Notes: a model not told the origin generated them from the sequence alone. DNA of 64,000 bases from Thysanoteuthis rhombus (GCA_963457665.1 OY735203.1:24966406-25030405); one strand, 5' to 3'; positions 1 through 11,794 are shown, counted from the stretch's first letter. Numbers and translations: made by a program.

Positions 1-453
1 TACCGTCGATTTAGCGACACTCAGCCTCTTGGAAATATTGCTATATCACTCCCCTGTCGAGTACTTGTGAACAATCAATTGCCTCAAATCGATACTGAGA
101 TCTTTCGACTTGGTCATTATAGAACAAGTTTAAGAAAATTGCTGTATGAATTATATGATGCTAAGAAGACGAAGCTTGACGATGCAATGCTGCGTGTTGC
201 CAAACATATCGATCAAGCAAGTTATATGATTGTGACGAGGGGTTTCATGAAGATGGAAAGTGAATTATATTCAAATATTTACCCAATTCATAATAATTCA
301 TATCAACTGTACGAATACTTTTTGTACAAGTGTTTTTCAAATATTCTTGTACAACAATCATTGTTTAATTTACGTATTCACTTCATATTCTGCAAGTATC
401 ATTGTCCATGTATCATTGTCCATCTTAGTGACGGCGTGATTTCAACTTTTTAA
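1..453 (+). CDS. Partial open frame of unknown function (possible exon)
   Basis: Frame 1 is open from the first base of the window to a stop at 451-453, about 150 codons, so the true start lies upstream. The first ~95 residues look protein-like: mixed charged and hydrophobic residues, with stretches such as RTSLRKLLYELYDAKK and DDAMLRVAKHIDQASY that would form amphipathic helices. After about position 285 the composition becomes AT-driven and rich in I, F, Y and N, which suggests read-through into non-coding sequence. A weak splice-donor candidate (GAAA|GTGAAT) lies near 257-262. I do not recognise the family. It shows no similarity I can see to the SLC6 exons downstream. It could be a 3'-terminal exon of an upstream gene or an old transposon fragment. 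Confidence 0.3.
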   Translation, partial: YRRFSDTQPLGNIAISLPCRVLVNNQLPQIDTEIFRLGHYRTSLRKLLYELYDAKKTKLDDAMLRVAKHIDQASYMIVTRGFMKMESELYSNIYPIHNNSYQLYEYFLYKCFSNILVQQSLFNLRIHFIFCKYHCPCIIVHLSDGVISTF

Positions 454-1906
454 AGCACGTATAAAGAAAGTAAAAAGATGAAACATACAATTTTCCATAC
501 CATAAGGACACTTATTGTCCTCTCTGTAGTAAGGAATGTAATAGAGAGAGGACCAATCCTTAAAATTAGGTACAAAACCATATTAGAGAGTATAATCTGA
601 GGTGATATCAAGATGTCGAGCGTTGTTAAACATGTTTGTAAGAGCAAAAGGGCAAATCATTTTCTATGTGATAAGATTCAGTCGGGATTTGTCTCTATTC
701 CAATGTCTGTGTTGGGTAAGTCTCGGGGGTAAATTTTGGATTATCTCCCCCTGGTAACCGAATCTGACTACTCTGGAACCAAATTATGGATAGGGAATCT
801 TGCTGTAAAATCCGTAAAGTGAATAAGGCAAATAACATGTATCAATCGAATAGCTACATAAGCCAAGTCCGCGTTGAATTCCACCTGAATTGAGTTACTT
901 TTCTCAGCAGAGAAGAGAGATTCTTGGAAGCATCCGCAACTGACGGAAATATATTGTCTGTGTTTCGCGAGCGTGCTGAGAAAATCAACAAATGTGTTGA
1001 TCTATTTGGTATTTGTAGGTGTTTTTTACAAGTCTTGCTGAACAATAAATGAATAAATAGAATAAAATAAGAAAAAAAAGGCACGGCCTGCAGAAATTTC
1101 TTAAACCGAAATCTTCTAGTTGGAACCCCCTTCCTACTGGATGAATCACACACCTGAACACCGAAGAACAAATAGTTGCGATAAAAATCTCAAGTGAGAA
1201 TATTAGTCTGAAAACCGATTAGTATTCTATGAAGGTTTTTTAAATTAAACATAATTTTGCCTTTTCATCATGGGTAAATTCTTCATAATCGTAGAGGATA
1301 CGTTCTTCTCTATATTATCAAATATGTGAATTATTTGATGCTTCTACATTGTAAAGTTGTGCCGTGAATTTTCCTGCAAGTATCTATTAGATTGGTATTT
1401 ATAGAAAGAATAAAACATGTTCACATTTAGTTCCAGTCGCTTATAGAATGTGTCCACTTTTAACTTTCAATATCTTGTATAATTCTGTTGAATTGAATAA
1501 GATTATACAAAAACTCAAATATTCATCCCAAAAGCCTGGAGAGTTTCGAAAATCGAAGGCACCCACAAATATGATTCAAAAATGTATTTTATGCAAAGTT
1601 TAGGGGGAAAAAGAAAATCACTTGATTACCACATTGAGTTATTTGAAATAAAATAAAATACAAGAATAACTGCTTCAGGGTTAAACTTCATTTAAAACGT
1701 GACTATTTCAGCCACTAAGATGAGTTTTCAAAAAAACAAAATAAAAATGATTTCTGTAATCATTGAATGAAGTGTGCGCACAAAATTCCAAGTTTCTGCT
1801 ATGGAGGTGAAGGCTGAGAAAAAAAAAAGAAAGAAGGAGAAAGACAATTATAGCAAAGACTTCTAAAAAGAAAAGAAAAAGAAATAATTTCAATTATAAG
1901 ACTTTG
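454..1906. other. AT-rich non-coding DNA, nothing recognised
   Basis: No protein family, tRNA-like box or clear repeat boundary was recognised here. The few short open frames have the biased composition expected of AT-rich non-coding DNA. Confidence 0.5.
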
Positions 1907-1950
1907 TTTAGCGACACCAGATAATTCGATCCAGCGTCCATGGCTTCCCA
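1907..1950 (+). repeat. 44-bp dispersed repeat, inverted partner at 25000-25043
   Basis: The segment beginning TTTAGCGACACCAGATAATT matches the reverse complement of 25000-25043 at about 38 of 44 positions. Both copies run straight into a (CT/GA)n tract on the same relative side and have an A/G-rich run on the other side. The shared flanks suggest two copies of one interspersed element rather than a chance match. The class is unknown. Confidence 0.6.
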
Positions 1951-2026
1951 TTTTTTCTTTCTCTCTTAATTTCTATCTTTCTCTCTCTTTCCTCTTTCCT
2001 TAACTCTCTCCCTCCCCCTCTCTCTT

Positions 2027-2085
<59 letters not shown>

Positions 2086-2130
2086 CTCTTTCTTTGTTTC
2101 TGCTTTGTTCCTTTTTCTATTTCTATCTAT
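1951..2130. repeat. Pyrimidine tract with (CT)n microsatellite
   Basis: A T/C-rich tract with a pure (CT)n core at about 2032-2083. It adjoins the dispersed repeat at 1907-1950 in the same way as the (GA)n tract adjoins its inverted partner near 24975-24999. Confidence 0.9.
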
Positions 2131-3469
2131 CTTTCCCTCTTTTAAAAAATCTTGCAGCATAATAAGTAATTACTGTAGGGATAAGGAAATACTCAGATGC
2201 TCTTTTCAGTGCAATTGATAAGCAAGATCTAAGAACGGACTTTAGTGATAAGGATATTTCTTCTTAATAAGACACTGGGTCTTCCCCAGGGGACGGGGGC
2301 CGATGCATGAAGCCCGCTTGCCTTATTAATGGACCTGCAGACCATCCACAAATTCATAGATCAAATATTAGATTAATGAAAAAAACATTCGGTAAAATTC
2401 GTCTCGTCTTTGAGGCGTATGCACTTCCTCGAAAGTTGAACTGCATACAAGCCAAAATACCTTGTATCAACATTAATTCCTTAAAACAAACATGGCTGGA
2501 TTAAGTTTGTGCGGGGCTTGTAGAACGTATTATGAATGGCTTCTAAATTTAAGAAAATACACCTACATTTTTTACTAGCAAAGTAATTAAATTTTTTATT
2601 TGCTATACATCCAGATAATCCAACAAATGTGTCTGACATTCCAGTCATAGTACTACTTAGTTTTCGTGACTCCAGTTTCAAATACCCCCGTATTTAAGCG
2701 TAGTGTATAGATACCAAACTACCATTGATCACAGTATTAGAATAATAACTCCAATTAAAAGTGATGATCGGCCAAACACGATTATCTCGGTTGTTAATAA
2801 CACTGAGGGCAACATAGTACTGTAATAGAGCAAATGTGGAAACTTTAAATCGGAATTGATTGCTTGCGAACATTTATCGCAGGGCCATTGAACATAGCTA
2901 TATAGTTAATCAGGCTATGAAAACAAAACAAAAACATCTTTATCATCAATTAAGGTTATGAGAATTGCTTCGTTGAAACTATAAAATAAAGCCACAAAGA
3001 CAACTTTATCGTTTGGTATGTCATTTAGGCTGTTTTTCATGTTTCCAAATACGTTTAGAGCATAGGCTTGACAATCCAAACGTCTGATTCCTGACTTAGG
3101 GCTCCTAATATCGCTGACACTTTAAGAAATGGGGTTCAACTCAAAGCCAATCCATCAACTACGATAGAGGAGCAAGTCACACACCCCATCCACTCAACAC
3201 AAAGCTCACGGCTCCGTAATCTCTTCCATCTTCTGTGCCTTTCTCTTTATCAACGAACACTTAATCACTAACACATTCACTCGCCTTCAAACGTTATTCA
3301 ACCCTTTGGTACGTATTGCAGTAGCCACAATATTCTGAAAAGTGAGAACACGGAATACGATAAAGAGCGGATGGTAATGGATCATTTAAAATAGAAAATT
3401 CACAAGACTTCGTGTTTGAAGGGGATGTACACGCGTGCGAGCGAGCGTCCGAGCTTTCTCTCCCCTCTG
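2131..3469. other. Non-coding DNA, nothing recognised
   Basis: No coding exon, SINE head or transposon terminus was recognised. The section 3060-3260 is somewhat richer in GC and may be an old repeat, but I cannot classify it. Confidence 0.4.
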
Positions 3470-3474
3470 TCCGC

Positions 3475-3513
<39 letters not shown>

Positions 3514-3617
3514 TATCTCCCCATCCCCCATTCTCCTCTCTTTAGCACACACATACAAATAGACCTTTTGGAGTGTGCCGCTACGTGAGCGTGTTTATGA
3601 TACAATTACTTCCTTTA

Positions 3618-3657
<40 letters not shown>

Positions 3658-3755
3658 ATTTTCTATCGTTTTTTTCTATTGAAAATGCCTCGATATTACA
3701 ATCTATCTATCTATCTATCTATCTAAGTCTATTCATATCTATCAGTTCATATCAA

Positions 3756-3788
<33 letters not shown>

Positions 3789-4019
3789 TTGTATGTTCAA
3801 ATCAATCAATCTATTTTTGCTCATATCTATTGATCTATCAATTGATATATCTGTTGATATCTATCTACGTTCACATCTATCTATATTCATATCTACCAAT
3901 CAATCTATCTGAGTCTATTTATATGTCTGTCAATCTATCTATCTCCGTTCATATCAGTCAATCAATTCCTGTATGTTCACATCTATCTATCTATCTATCT
4001 ATCTATCTCTTTATGTTCA

Positions 4020-4070
<51 letters not shown>

Positions 4071-4112
4071 GTATTTTCATACCTATCTCTCTTGCTATCT
4101 ATCTATCTCTCC

Positions 4113-4146
<34 letters not shown>

Positions 4147-4150
4147 GCTC
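3470..4150. repeat. Compound (CT)n / (ATCT)n microsatellite
   Basis: (CT)n runs lie at about 3475-3515, 3618-3657 and 3753-3778. They are followed by long degenerate and then pure (ATCT)n runs from about 3700 to 4148. Open frames over this region encode only S/L/I/Y repeats and are artefacts. Confidence 0.95.
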
Positions 4151-4821
4151 TATTTCATTTGGATTCTATGGAGTCATATTTCCAATTAATATTCTTGATT
4201 GCTTGGTTCTCTGACTAAAAGAGTTGATTTATACCAGATGGATGAAAGGTCACCTCAATTCCACAAAGAGAGAAACGAAGAGCAAACAAGGATGAAAGAT
4301 CTTCATTTCAATCGATCGAAGTAGAAAACGTTAAATACGCAATATTTTGATAACTTTACCACTATCTGGAAGGGATAGTGTATCAGATACCCTTAACCAG
4401 AACTGTCAACATAGTTTTCTCCAGTTTTTAAGCGCTTCAGACTGGCCGGGTAGCTGGCTATCTAGGTATGTGTCACGCGAACAAGCTGCTCAAATAGAAC
4501 TAGCAGTATGAAAATTCAAACTTGAACTATGTCCAGAGGAATTTTTCTTTTTTTTTTGTTTTTTGTTTCTTTTTAAAATTGCCCCTAAAGATAAAATAGG
4601 GTATCTAAACGTATTTGACGTATTGTCGATTGGAATTACCAATAGACATTTTGTTATATAAATATAGTATTTATGTTGTTTAGATTATAAACATGACGAA
4701 GTACTAAATATGGAAGGAAGTTTGGATCTGCTTTATTCGGAGATGTAAATTGAATTATTTGTATGGCATTCCCTTTTTTCTATTAATAATTCTCAGATTT
4801 CTCTCTATCTACTCTTTTAAA
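4151..4821. other. Non-coding DNA, nothing recognised
   Basis: AT-rich spacer between a microsatellite block and a MITE. No recognisable exon or repeat terminus was seen. Confidence 0.4.
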
Positions 4822-4823
4822 TA

Positions 4824-5057
4824 CAGTGTGTGCAAAATATTCATTTTAATATATACTGTTTCAAAATTGACAGAATTTGAAACAAATATTTTTTAACACA
4901 ATTTTCGAAAGATTGAAACAAGATTGAACGTTGGAAAGTTATGTACAAAAATCAGAAATTCATGGTCCGCATTCTGTCAGTTTTGAAGATACAGAAGTAT
5001 ATTCAAATATTCTTCTTTTTTTTTTTTAAATGCCCTAGGTACTTTTTGCACTCGCTG
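4824..5057. mobile_element. Tc1/mariner-type MITE (copy 1)
   Basis: A 234-bp element without coding capacity. Its left end CAGTGTGTGCAAAA matches the reverse complement of its right end, CAGCGAGTGCAAAAAGT. A TA dinucleotide lies immediately outside each end (4822-4823 and 5058-5059), the target duplication typical of Tc1/mariner elements. The interior shares several blocks, for example TTCAAAATTGACAGAAT and GAAACAAGAT, with 45028-45276 in the same orientation, which shows that this is a family. The mobilising transposase is inferred from the TA duplication and the short inverted repeats only. Confidence 0.75.
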
Positions 5058-5059
5058 TA

Positions 5060-5925
<866 letters not shown>

Positions 5926-6257
5926 ATAACCAAAAAATATTACAATAAACAGGTAAAAATAGGCCTGAAAAATCTGACCACATCGGGGTGCTTTCTTATT
6001 TCAAATGTTTTCTTTCGGTTTAATTCATTTATTTTCCAATTTTTCTATTTGTATTTGGAAATTGCCACTGTTTCAGACATTTGGTACCCTGGTCAACTGC
6101 CCGAGTTGCCAGTATCTAGGATCGATCATTTCGAAGCAGTTTATTACAACCCTGTTGCAAGTGGGAATGGCTTTATTGAAAAAAAAATTCCTTGTATTTT
6201 GATCCATGTCAGCACTTCATTTATTTTATATTCCTTACAAGTTGTGCTATACCGATT

Positions 6258-6330
6258 ACCGTGGCCCAGTGGTAGAGTGTTTGCTTCCAGTTCGAGAGGC
6301 CGTGGTTCAATCCATCGCTAAATCGTAGAA
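6258..6330 (+). mobile_element. tRNA-like SINE head
   Basis: The segment carries an A-box-like GTGGCCCAGTGGTAGAG and, about 35 bp later, a B-box-like GTGGTTCAATCC. This is the order and spacing of a Pol III internal promoter in a tRNA-derived SINE. The sequence cannot fold as a complete tRNA, and there is no sign of a functional gene. The body probably continues for up to ~150 bp, but its end is not clear. Confidence 0.55.
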
Positions 6331-6795
6331 AAAAATTTAAAATGGTACTCATTGCCTCTCTTCAAAGCACTCAGCACAAGGACTAGGATTGAGGAATCTC
6401 TCCCCGACCAAATCATGTTTAATAAGCCGATTCCTTTAAGATCATCAAATACGCACATACAATTAACGCGCTATAGTTAAAAGAACTGGCTTGTAATTAA
6501 ATTGAGATCTCAGATGTCGAAAAAGTGAAAATAGTCTCCGTACTTACATCTAATCTTTTTGACCCAATCACAGAATTATTCATCTGCACATAGGAAACCC
6601 GTAATCAGGACCGTGTATTTTCATTACACAGAAAGATGTTTTAGGGTATTTCCTAATATGTACAGTTTGCTGGCATTTTTCAGAAATGTTCTGGGCCACG
6701 GAAAGGTATCTAAACACTGTTGGTTATAAGTGAGAATCATAGACGTACACGCACGTGATTTCGAGTTGAAAAAATTTTGAATCTTCTGAGATATT

Positions 6796-7462
6796 CATCA
6801 TCATCATCATCATCATCATTATTATCATCATCATTATCATCATCATCAGTCTGTTGGTGTCCGTTGTTGGACATAAACATTCCCTAAGATTCCTGACCTC
6901 TCTATCATGGGCATCGCGGAGCCAGGACTGTCCGAATTTATCTAGCTCGTCATGCCATCTCATTTTCTGTCGAGAGATCTTTGGGGATCTACGTTGTGAG
7001 TTGTGATGTCCAGCAGTTATCTGACATTCTTACAACATGTCCAGCCAATTGCCATTTTAGTTTCCTAACATTTTCTTTGATATCCCGGATTCCTATCTTT
7101 TTTTTAATATATTGTGCTGTCTTATGATCTCTCCATGTTAGGCCGATCGTGATTCTCTCATGTGCACGTTGCATGGTTCTCCGTTCGGGGCTTAATCTTT
7201 TGGCTAGGTTCCATGTTTCAGCTCTATATTTGACCATCGATAGAATACATCAGTTGTATAATCTTTTTAGGACTGGTACGATTTTCTTGTTCTTAAAAGT
7301 AGAGCTTACTCTACTGAAACCTTGCCATCCTAGCATGATTCTTCGCTTGACTTCTTCTCCTTTTAATAACTTCATGGAGATTCGCTGCCCTAAGTATATG
7401 TAGTGGTCTAAATCCTCCAGCTCTGCATTTTCGATTTCCATCGTTATGTTTTTGTCCCCAAC
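6796..7462 (-). mobile_element. RTE-type LINE, 5'-truncated 3' end (family A, copy 1)
   Basis: On the minus strand, pieces of ORF2 C-terminus read in order: YLGQRISMK, EEVKRRIMLGWQGFSR, AETWNLAKRLSPERRTMQRA, LTWRDHKTAQYIKKK, KLKWQLAGHVVRM and DELDKFGQSWLRDAHDREV. This order matches the region after the reverse-transcriptase domain of RTE-clade LINEs. The frame shifts between pieces, so the copy is dead. It ends in a (CAT)n tract on the plus strand (6796-6848), which is the 3' tail of this family and has expanded into a microsatellite. The 5' break near 7462 is an ordinary LINE truncation. It is the longest family A copy in the window. Confidence 0.85.
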
Positions 7463-7899
7463 TTGGAAATATATCGATTTGCGCTCCTATTCCCTTGGGA
7501 AAGTGGCAGTGGACGTCCGTATGTATTAGCATTATCACCATACAAAATTATTCTGATGCTAAATGAAGGCTATAGGACAATCCTTGCTTTGCTAAAATGG
7601 GCGTCCACATCCACTTTTCGAGAGGGTTCGGGTGCAAAAAGATATATCTGAAATATATCTTAATGGTAACCCTGTTACGACTGAATAATATTACCATCTT
7701 TTTTATATGGATACAAGCCGGACATCCATGAAACAATGGTACAGCATCTTTTATTGACTATGAGAGTCCAACTTCCATATATCGTTACCCTGAGGGAGTC
7801 AGGCCAAATTCAGGGAGGAAAATGCCCAAACATAGTGCAACATTTTTTAACTGCTCTTTTTTTCTCAATCAATTCAATAACATTTACTATTCACTGCAA

Positions 7900-7904
<5 letters not shown>
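7463..7904. other. Non-coding DNA, nothing recognised
   Basis: Spacer upstream of the truncated LINE. No further LINE ORF2 homology was recognised, and no other element was identified. Confidence 0.4.
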
Positions 7905-7964
<60 letters not shown>

Positions 7965-7980
7965 TTGTGTGTGCGTGTGT
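7905..7980. repeat. (TA)n-(TG)n compound microsatellite
   Basis: A TA run (about 7906-7938) passes directly into a TG run (to 7980) with three interruptions. Confidence 0.97.
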
Positions 7981-8196
7981 ATATTAATCATGAATGAATT
8001 ATTTTGTTCGAAGTAGTATCTGAAATGACATCCCGTTATTTAAAAGAGGATGTGTCACTAGACTTTGACAGTATAAATAGAATAAACAATTCAAGAAAAT
8101 GATACATTGTCCATGTAATAATGGAAGGTCATTTCAAACAGAGATCAAATGATATAAGGCATTCATAATTATTCTTTCTGATAATATATCCATTTC

Positions 8197-8203
<7 letters not shown>

Positions 8204-8286
<83 letters not shown>
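8204..8286. repeat. (TA)n microsatellite
   Basis: An uninterrupted TA dinucleotide run of about 83 bp. Confidence 0.98.
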
Positions 8287-8289
<3 letters not shown>

Positions 8290-8351
8290 CGAAAATGTAT
8301 TCATTAATCAGGAAATAACTTCTTGTGTATTTATATAAATATCTAGCACTT

Positions 8352-8560
8352 GGCAGTTTGGCTCAGTCGGTAGAAGTACCGCGTACTGATTTCAAATCAC
8401 GTTAGGAAAAAGTTAATTTAGATATGGGTTTGATTAAACGTGACGTGATAGACGGACGGCGAAGAGATTATTCCTCTCAATCTGGTGGTTTTTTTTCTCA
8501 TTGTTCTTGTTACTGGGTGGGGGGCAGAGTCAAGTCCAATTTGGACAATAAAAGAAAACC
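8352..8560 (+). mobile_element. Possible tRNA-like SINE
   Basis: GGCTCAGTCGGTAGAAG resembles a tRNA A box, followed about 30 bp later by a degraded B-box-like TTTCAAATCAC. The following ~150 bp is a non-coding body of uncertain extent that includes GACGGACGG. A SINE is likely, but the right end is a guess. Confidence 0.45.
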
Positions 8561-9003
8561 AGTCACTTAATTAATCGATGATTCATCCAATCCAGCTATT
8601 GCAAAATAAAGAATAGAGCTAAGAATAGTAAAAAAGTCATGTCGTGCATCTACTATCAACTTGTGCAAATCCAAAAACAATGGTTAATTTTTTCAGAGTG
8701 ACGCGTTTCGTGACCTAATCATTCTGGGTGTTGTATTCCGTTTGTAAAACCTGCTATTTAAAACCAATCTCATATTTATGAGGAGGATATTCTTACTTTT
8801 ATCCTTTCCATTCGATGAAGTAGAAGGGATAAAAACAGCTAAGGAAATACGAATGAACAGAATAACCATCATATCTCATTCAGTGGTGGAAATTCACTAG
8901 GTACACGTTGATGTCTCCATTGGTAGACACTGAACGTACAAAACCCCTAAAAATCGAGAAATAGGTATACGTCGTATTTCCGCGTACATCGCATTTCCGC
9001 CAT

Positions 9004-9165
9004 TTTGATTTTTTTTTTACTACTATCCACCTTCTCTTTAATTTTTAGTTTTTTTTCTGTCACAATTTATCACAAGCCGTCAATCTACGGCATTGATTAA
9101 ACAACAAGGATTGGAAAGAAAGGATAAGCTCCCAGTGAGACTTGAACTCACATCTCTGTTGCAAC
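9004..9165 (-). mobile_element. tRNA-headed SINE, minus strand
   Basis: On the minus strand a B-box-like GAGTTCAAGTCTCAC is followed by TTTAATCAATGCCGTAGATT and then a tail containing GAAGGTGGATAGTAG. The same head-body-tail order appears at 16661-16820 and 24000-24245 (shared tail motif AAGATGRAGGTAAATAGTA), so these are members of one SINE family. The A-box half appears to be cut off at the adjoining (ATT)n LINE tail. Confidence 0.6.
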
Positions 9166-9176
9166 AGCAAAGTTTG

Positions 9177-9177
<1 letters not shown>

Positions 9178-9257
<80 letters not shown>

Positions 9258-9801
9258 TGAATCTCTCACCAGTTGCCTGGTGGTAACCGCTGGAGTTTGA
9301 GTGACAGCAAGTCTCCTCAAGTCTCCAGCCCTCCTCTCCTTGTACTCATAGGTCGCAGTAATTCTACGATTTACAGTTTCACACCGGTTGCCCAGTGGTT
9401 ATCGCTGAAGGCTGAGTGACAATAAGTCTCCTCAGGTCTTCAGCTAACGTCTCCTCTCTCTTTCGCATATCATGACAGAGCTACAATTCGTTGCAGTACT
9501 TATATCTCAGCACCTTCCTCAGCATCCGTGCAGTTCCCAGTAGTGCTGTGGTCTGTACGGTCTCTATCCTCCCCCTAATCCCGATCTCCTCCAGTCTCTC
9601 CCTCAGCGTTTTGGGGACAGTTCCTAGTGCGCCCACTATGACCGGTACTACCCTAGTTTTCATGTTCCACATTTTCCTTAACTCCCTTGCTAGGTCCTGG
9701 TATTTTTCCCTTTTTTCACCCTCCTTCTTTTTTACTCTATGGTCTGCAGGTACAGCAACGTCTACTATTTGGCAGGCCTTCCTTTTTTTGTCTACTATTA
9801 C

Positions 9802-9806
<5 letters not shown>
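9178..9806 (-). mobile_element. R2-type LINE 3' end (copy 2 of a tandem pair)
   Basis: On the minus strand the frame from about 9806 to 9481 encodes the C-terminal end of a non-LTR retrotransposon protein. Key pieces are VIVDKKRKACQIVDVAVPAD, EKYQDLARELRKMWNMKTRV and VPVIVGALGTVPKTL, then the closing TALLGTARMLRKVL. This tail is familiar from proteins annotated as type-1/R2-like retrotransposons. The 3' UTR follows (9480-9258), then an (AAT)n tail read on the minus strand (9178-9257). The copy begins exactly where the (AAT)n tail of the next copy ends. The UTR holds two related ~120-bp direct repeats, at about 9258 and 9378. Confidence 0.8.
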
Positions 9807-9833
<27 letters not shown>

Positions 9834-10575
9834 TGCAATCTCAGACCAGTTGCCTGGTGGTTACCACTGGAGTTTGAGTGACAGCAAGTCTCCTCCAGTC
9901 TCCAGCCGTTCTCTCCTTGTTCTCTTAGGCCACAGTAATACTGCGGTTTACAGTTACAGTTGCGGTTTACAGTTCCACACCGGTTGCCCAGTGGTCATTG
10001 CTGAAGGCTGAGAGACAATAAGTCTCCTCAGGTCTTCAGCCAACATCTTTTCTCTCTTTTGTCTATCATGCTAGTGCTGTGGTTTACGTTTCTGCTTTCA
10101 TTTCCCTTCCTTTGTTAGATCACTGTTAACAATTAGTGTTGCAGTCTTTATATTTCTAGCACTTTCCTCAGTATTCGCGCAGCTCTTAGTAGTGCTGTGG
10201 TCTGTACAGTCTCAATCCTTCCCTTTATCCCGATCTCTTCCAGTCTCACCCTCAGTGTCTTTGGGACAGTTTCTAGTGTGCCCACTATGACTGGCACTGC
10301 CCTCGCTTTCATGTTCCACATCTTCTTCAGTCCTCTCGCTAGATCCTGGTATTTTTCCAGTTTTTCACTCTCGTTCCTCTTTACTCTATGGTCTGCAGGT
10401 ACAGCCACGTCTACTATTTGGGAGGTCTTCCTCTTCTTGTCTACGATTACCAAGTCCGGTCTTCTTGCCTGGATGAGGTGGTCGGTTTGGATGTCAAAGT
10501 CACGAAGTAATTTGTGGTTGCCATTCTCCAGGGCTGCCTCTGGTTTGTGCTGATACCACTTTTCCGCATTATAAT
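9807..10575 (-). mobile_element. R2-type LINE 3' end (copy 1 of a tandem pair)
   Basis: The minus-strand frame is open from about 10566 to a stop near 10148, roughly 138 codons. It reads KWYQHKPEA, LLRDFDIQTDHLIQARRPD, VDKKRKTSQIVDVAVPAD, EKLEKYQDLARGLKKMWNMK, VPVIVGTLETVPKTL and RILRKVLEI. The order is the C-terminal domain of an R2-like retrotransposon polyprotein. It continues further 5' than the neighbouring copy and is cut by a trinucleotide repeat at 10611. The 3' UTR (about 10140-9834) has the same pair of ~130-bp internal repeats, followed by an (AAT)n tail at 9807-9833. The long open frame suggests a younger insertion than the RTE copies nearby. Confidence 0.82.
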
Positions 10576-10629
10576 ATTAATAACAATAATAACAACAAAA
10601 ATAACTACAGCAACAACAACAACAACAAC

Positions 10630-10700
<71 letters not shown>
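10576..10700. repeat. (AAC)n-(AAT)n microsatellite
   Basis: A short AAC run passes into a pure AAT run to 10700. It sits at the 5' break of the R2-type LINE, not at its 3' tail, and has the opposite strand sense to the tails. Confidence 0.95.
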
Positions 10701-10701
<1 letters not shown>

Positions 10702-10962
10702 CGGTTGGAATGCTACATCAGATGAAAATAAATAACATCTGATCTGTTCTCCATTCTTCAAAGGTCATAAGATGACGGTGTGATAGTAAACATTTGGAAG
10801 GCGCTGATTGTGCTAACCTAAATATTAGTAATAAAAAAATTATATTGATTATAGTATCAACGCTTATTAGCATATGGCAGCGATGGTTGTTGATATAATG
10901 ATTTTAAAGAGAGATTAAACAGAGTGAGTACGACATAATCATTTTTGTTCATCCACGCATCT

Positions 10963-10965
<3 letters not shown>

Positions 10966-11049
<84 letters not shown>
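10966..11049. repeat. (TA)n microsatellite
   Basis: An uninterrupted TA dinucleotide run of about 84 bp. Confidence 0.98.
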
Positions 11050-11052
<3 letters not shown>

Positions 11053-11147
11053 GAACAATTGCTACTGTAAAGGTCAAACTCCACTCTAATTTCTATTCCG
11101 ACTGAAGATGGTTACTACAACTTTTGTATTGTATATATGATAAATAA

Positions 11148-11148
<1 letters not shown>

Positions 11149-11237
<89 letters not shown>
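11149..11237. repeat. (CA)n-(TA)n-(TG)n-(TA)n compound microsatellite
   Basis: Four consecutive dinucleotide runs. The CA and TG parts are mutually complementary around a short TA run, so the single strand could fold back. Confidence 0.95.
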
Positions 11238-11240
<3 letters not shown>

Positions 11241-11790
11241 GGCATTCGTTGAATGTATTGAAATCGTTCGTTAAAAAAACGAATACTAGAGTGAAGCTTC
11301 TGTGCATAGTTTTTACGGATATATTCACAGGCAGATGCGATATGTGTACAAACATTAAAGTCATAATTTTCAAGTAGGAAAGGAAAAGTATATCTTCTTC
11401 CGTGTTGAAAATAGATGTACGCTGTCCACCGGCTGACAGATTTTCATTGCTCATCAAAAACAAATAAAATGGAAAGACGGAATTTCATCAGAGAACCGAG
11501 AATGCCTCATTTCAAAGCAGGCCACTAATATCAAAGCATTTAAAATTGTGAATATCATACTAGTAGAATTAGCAACATCCACAGATTATAAATATCTATC
11601 GTTGCTAATGATAAAATTTGCATAAAAAAACAGTGGTCAAGTATGGTAATGCAAGCCACTAAATCAGAATTGTTATGTTTAACATGAACCTGACTATCTG
11701 ATTTCAAACAAGAAAGTGTTTGTAATTGTGGTTAATCTTTGCCTCCATAGAATCCCCCCCACCAAAAGGAAAAAAATCAAGTAAAATACT
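11238..11790. other. Non-coding DNA, nothing recognised
   Basis: No exon or repeat boundary was recognised between the microsatellite and the next LINE tail. Confidence 0.4.
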
Positions 11791-11794
11791 ACAC

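Noticed and set aside
3573-4218. Open frames of 80-120 codons over the (CT)n/(ATCT)n block
   Set aside because: They encode only S, L, I and Y repeats from simple-sequence DNA.
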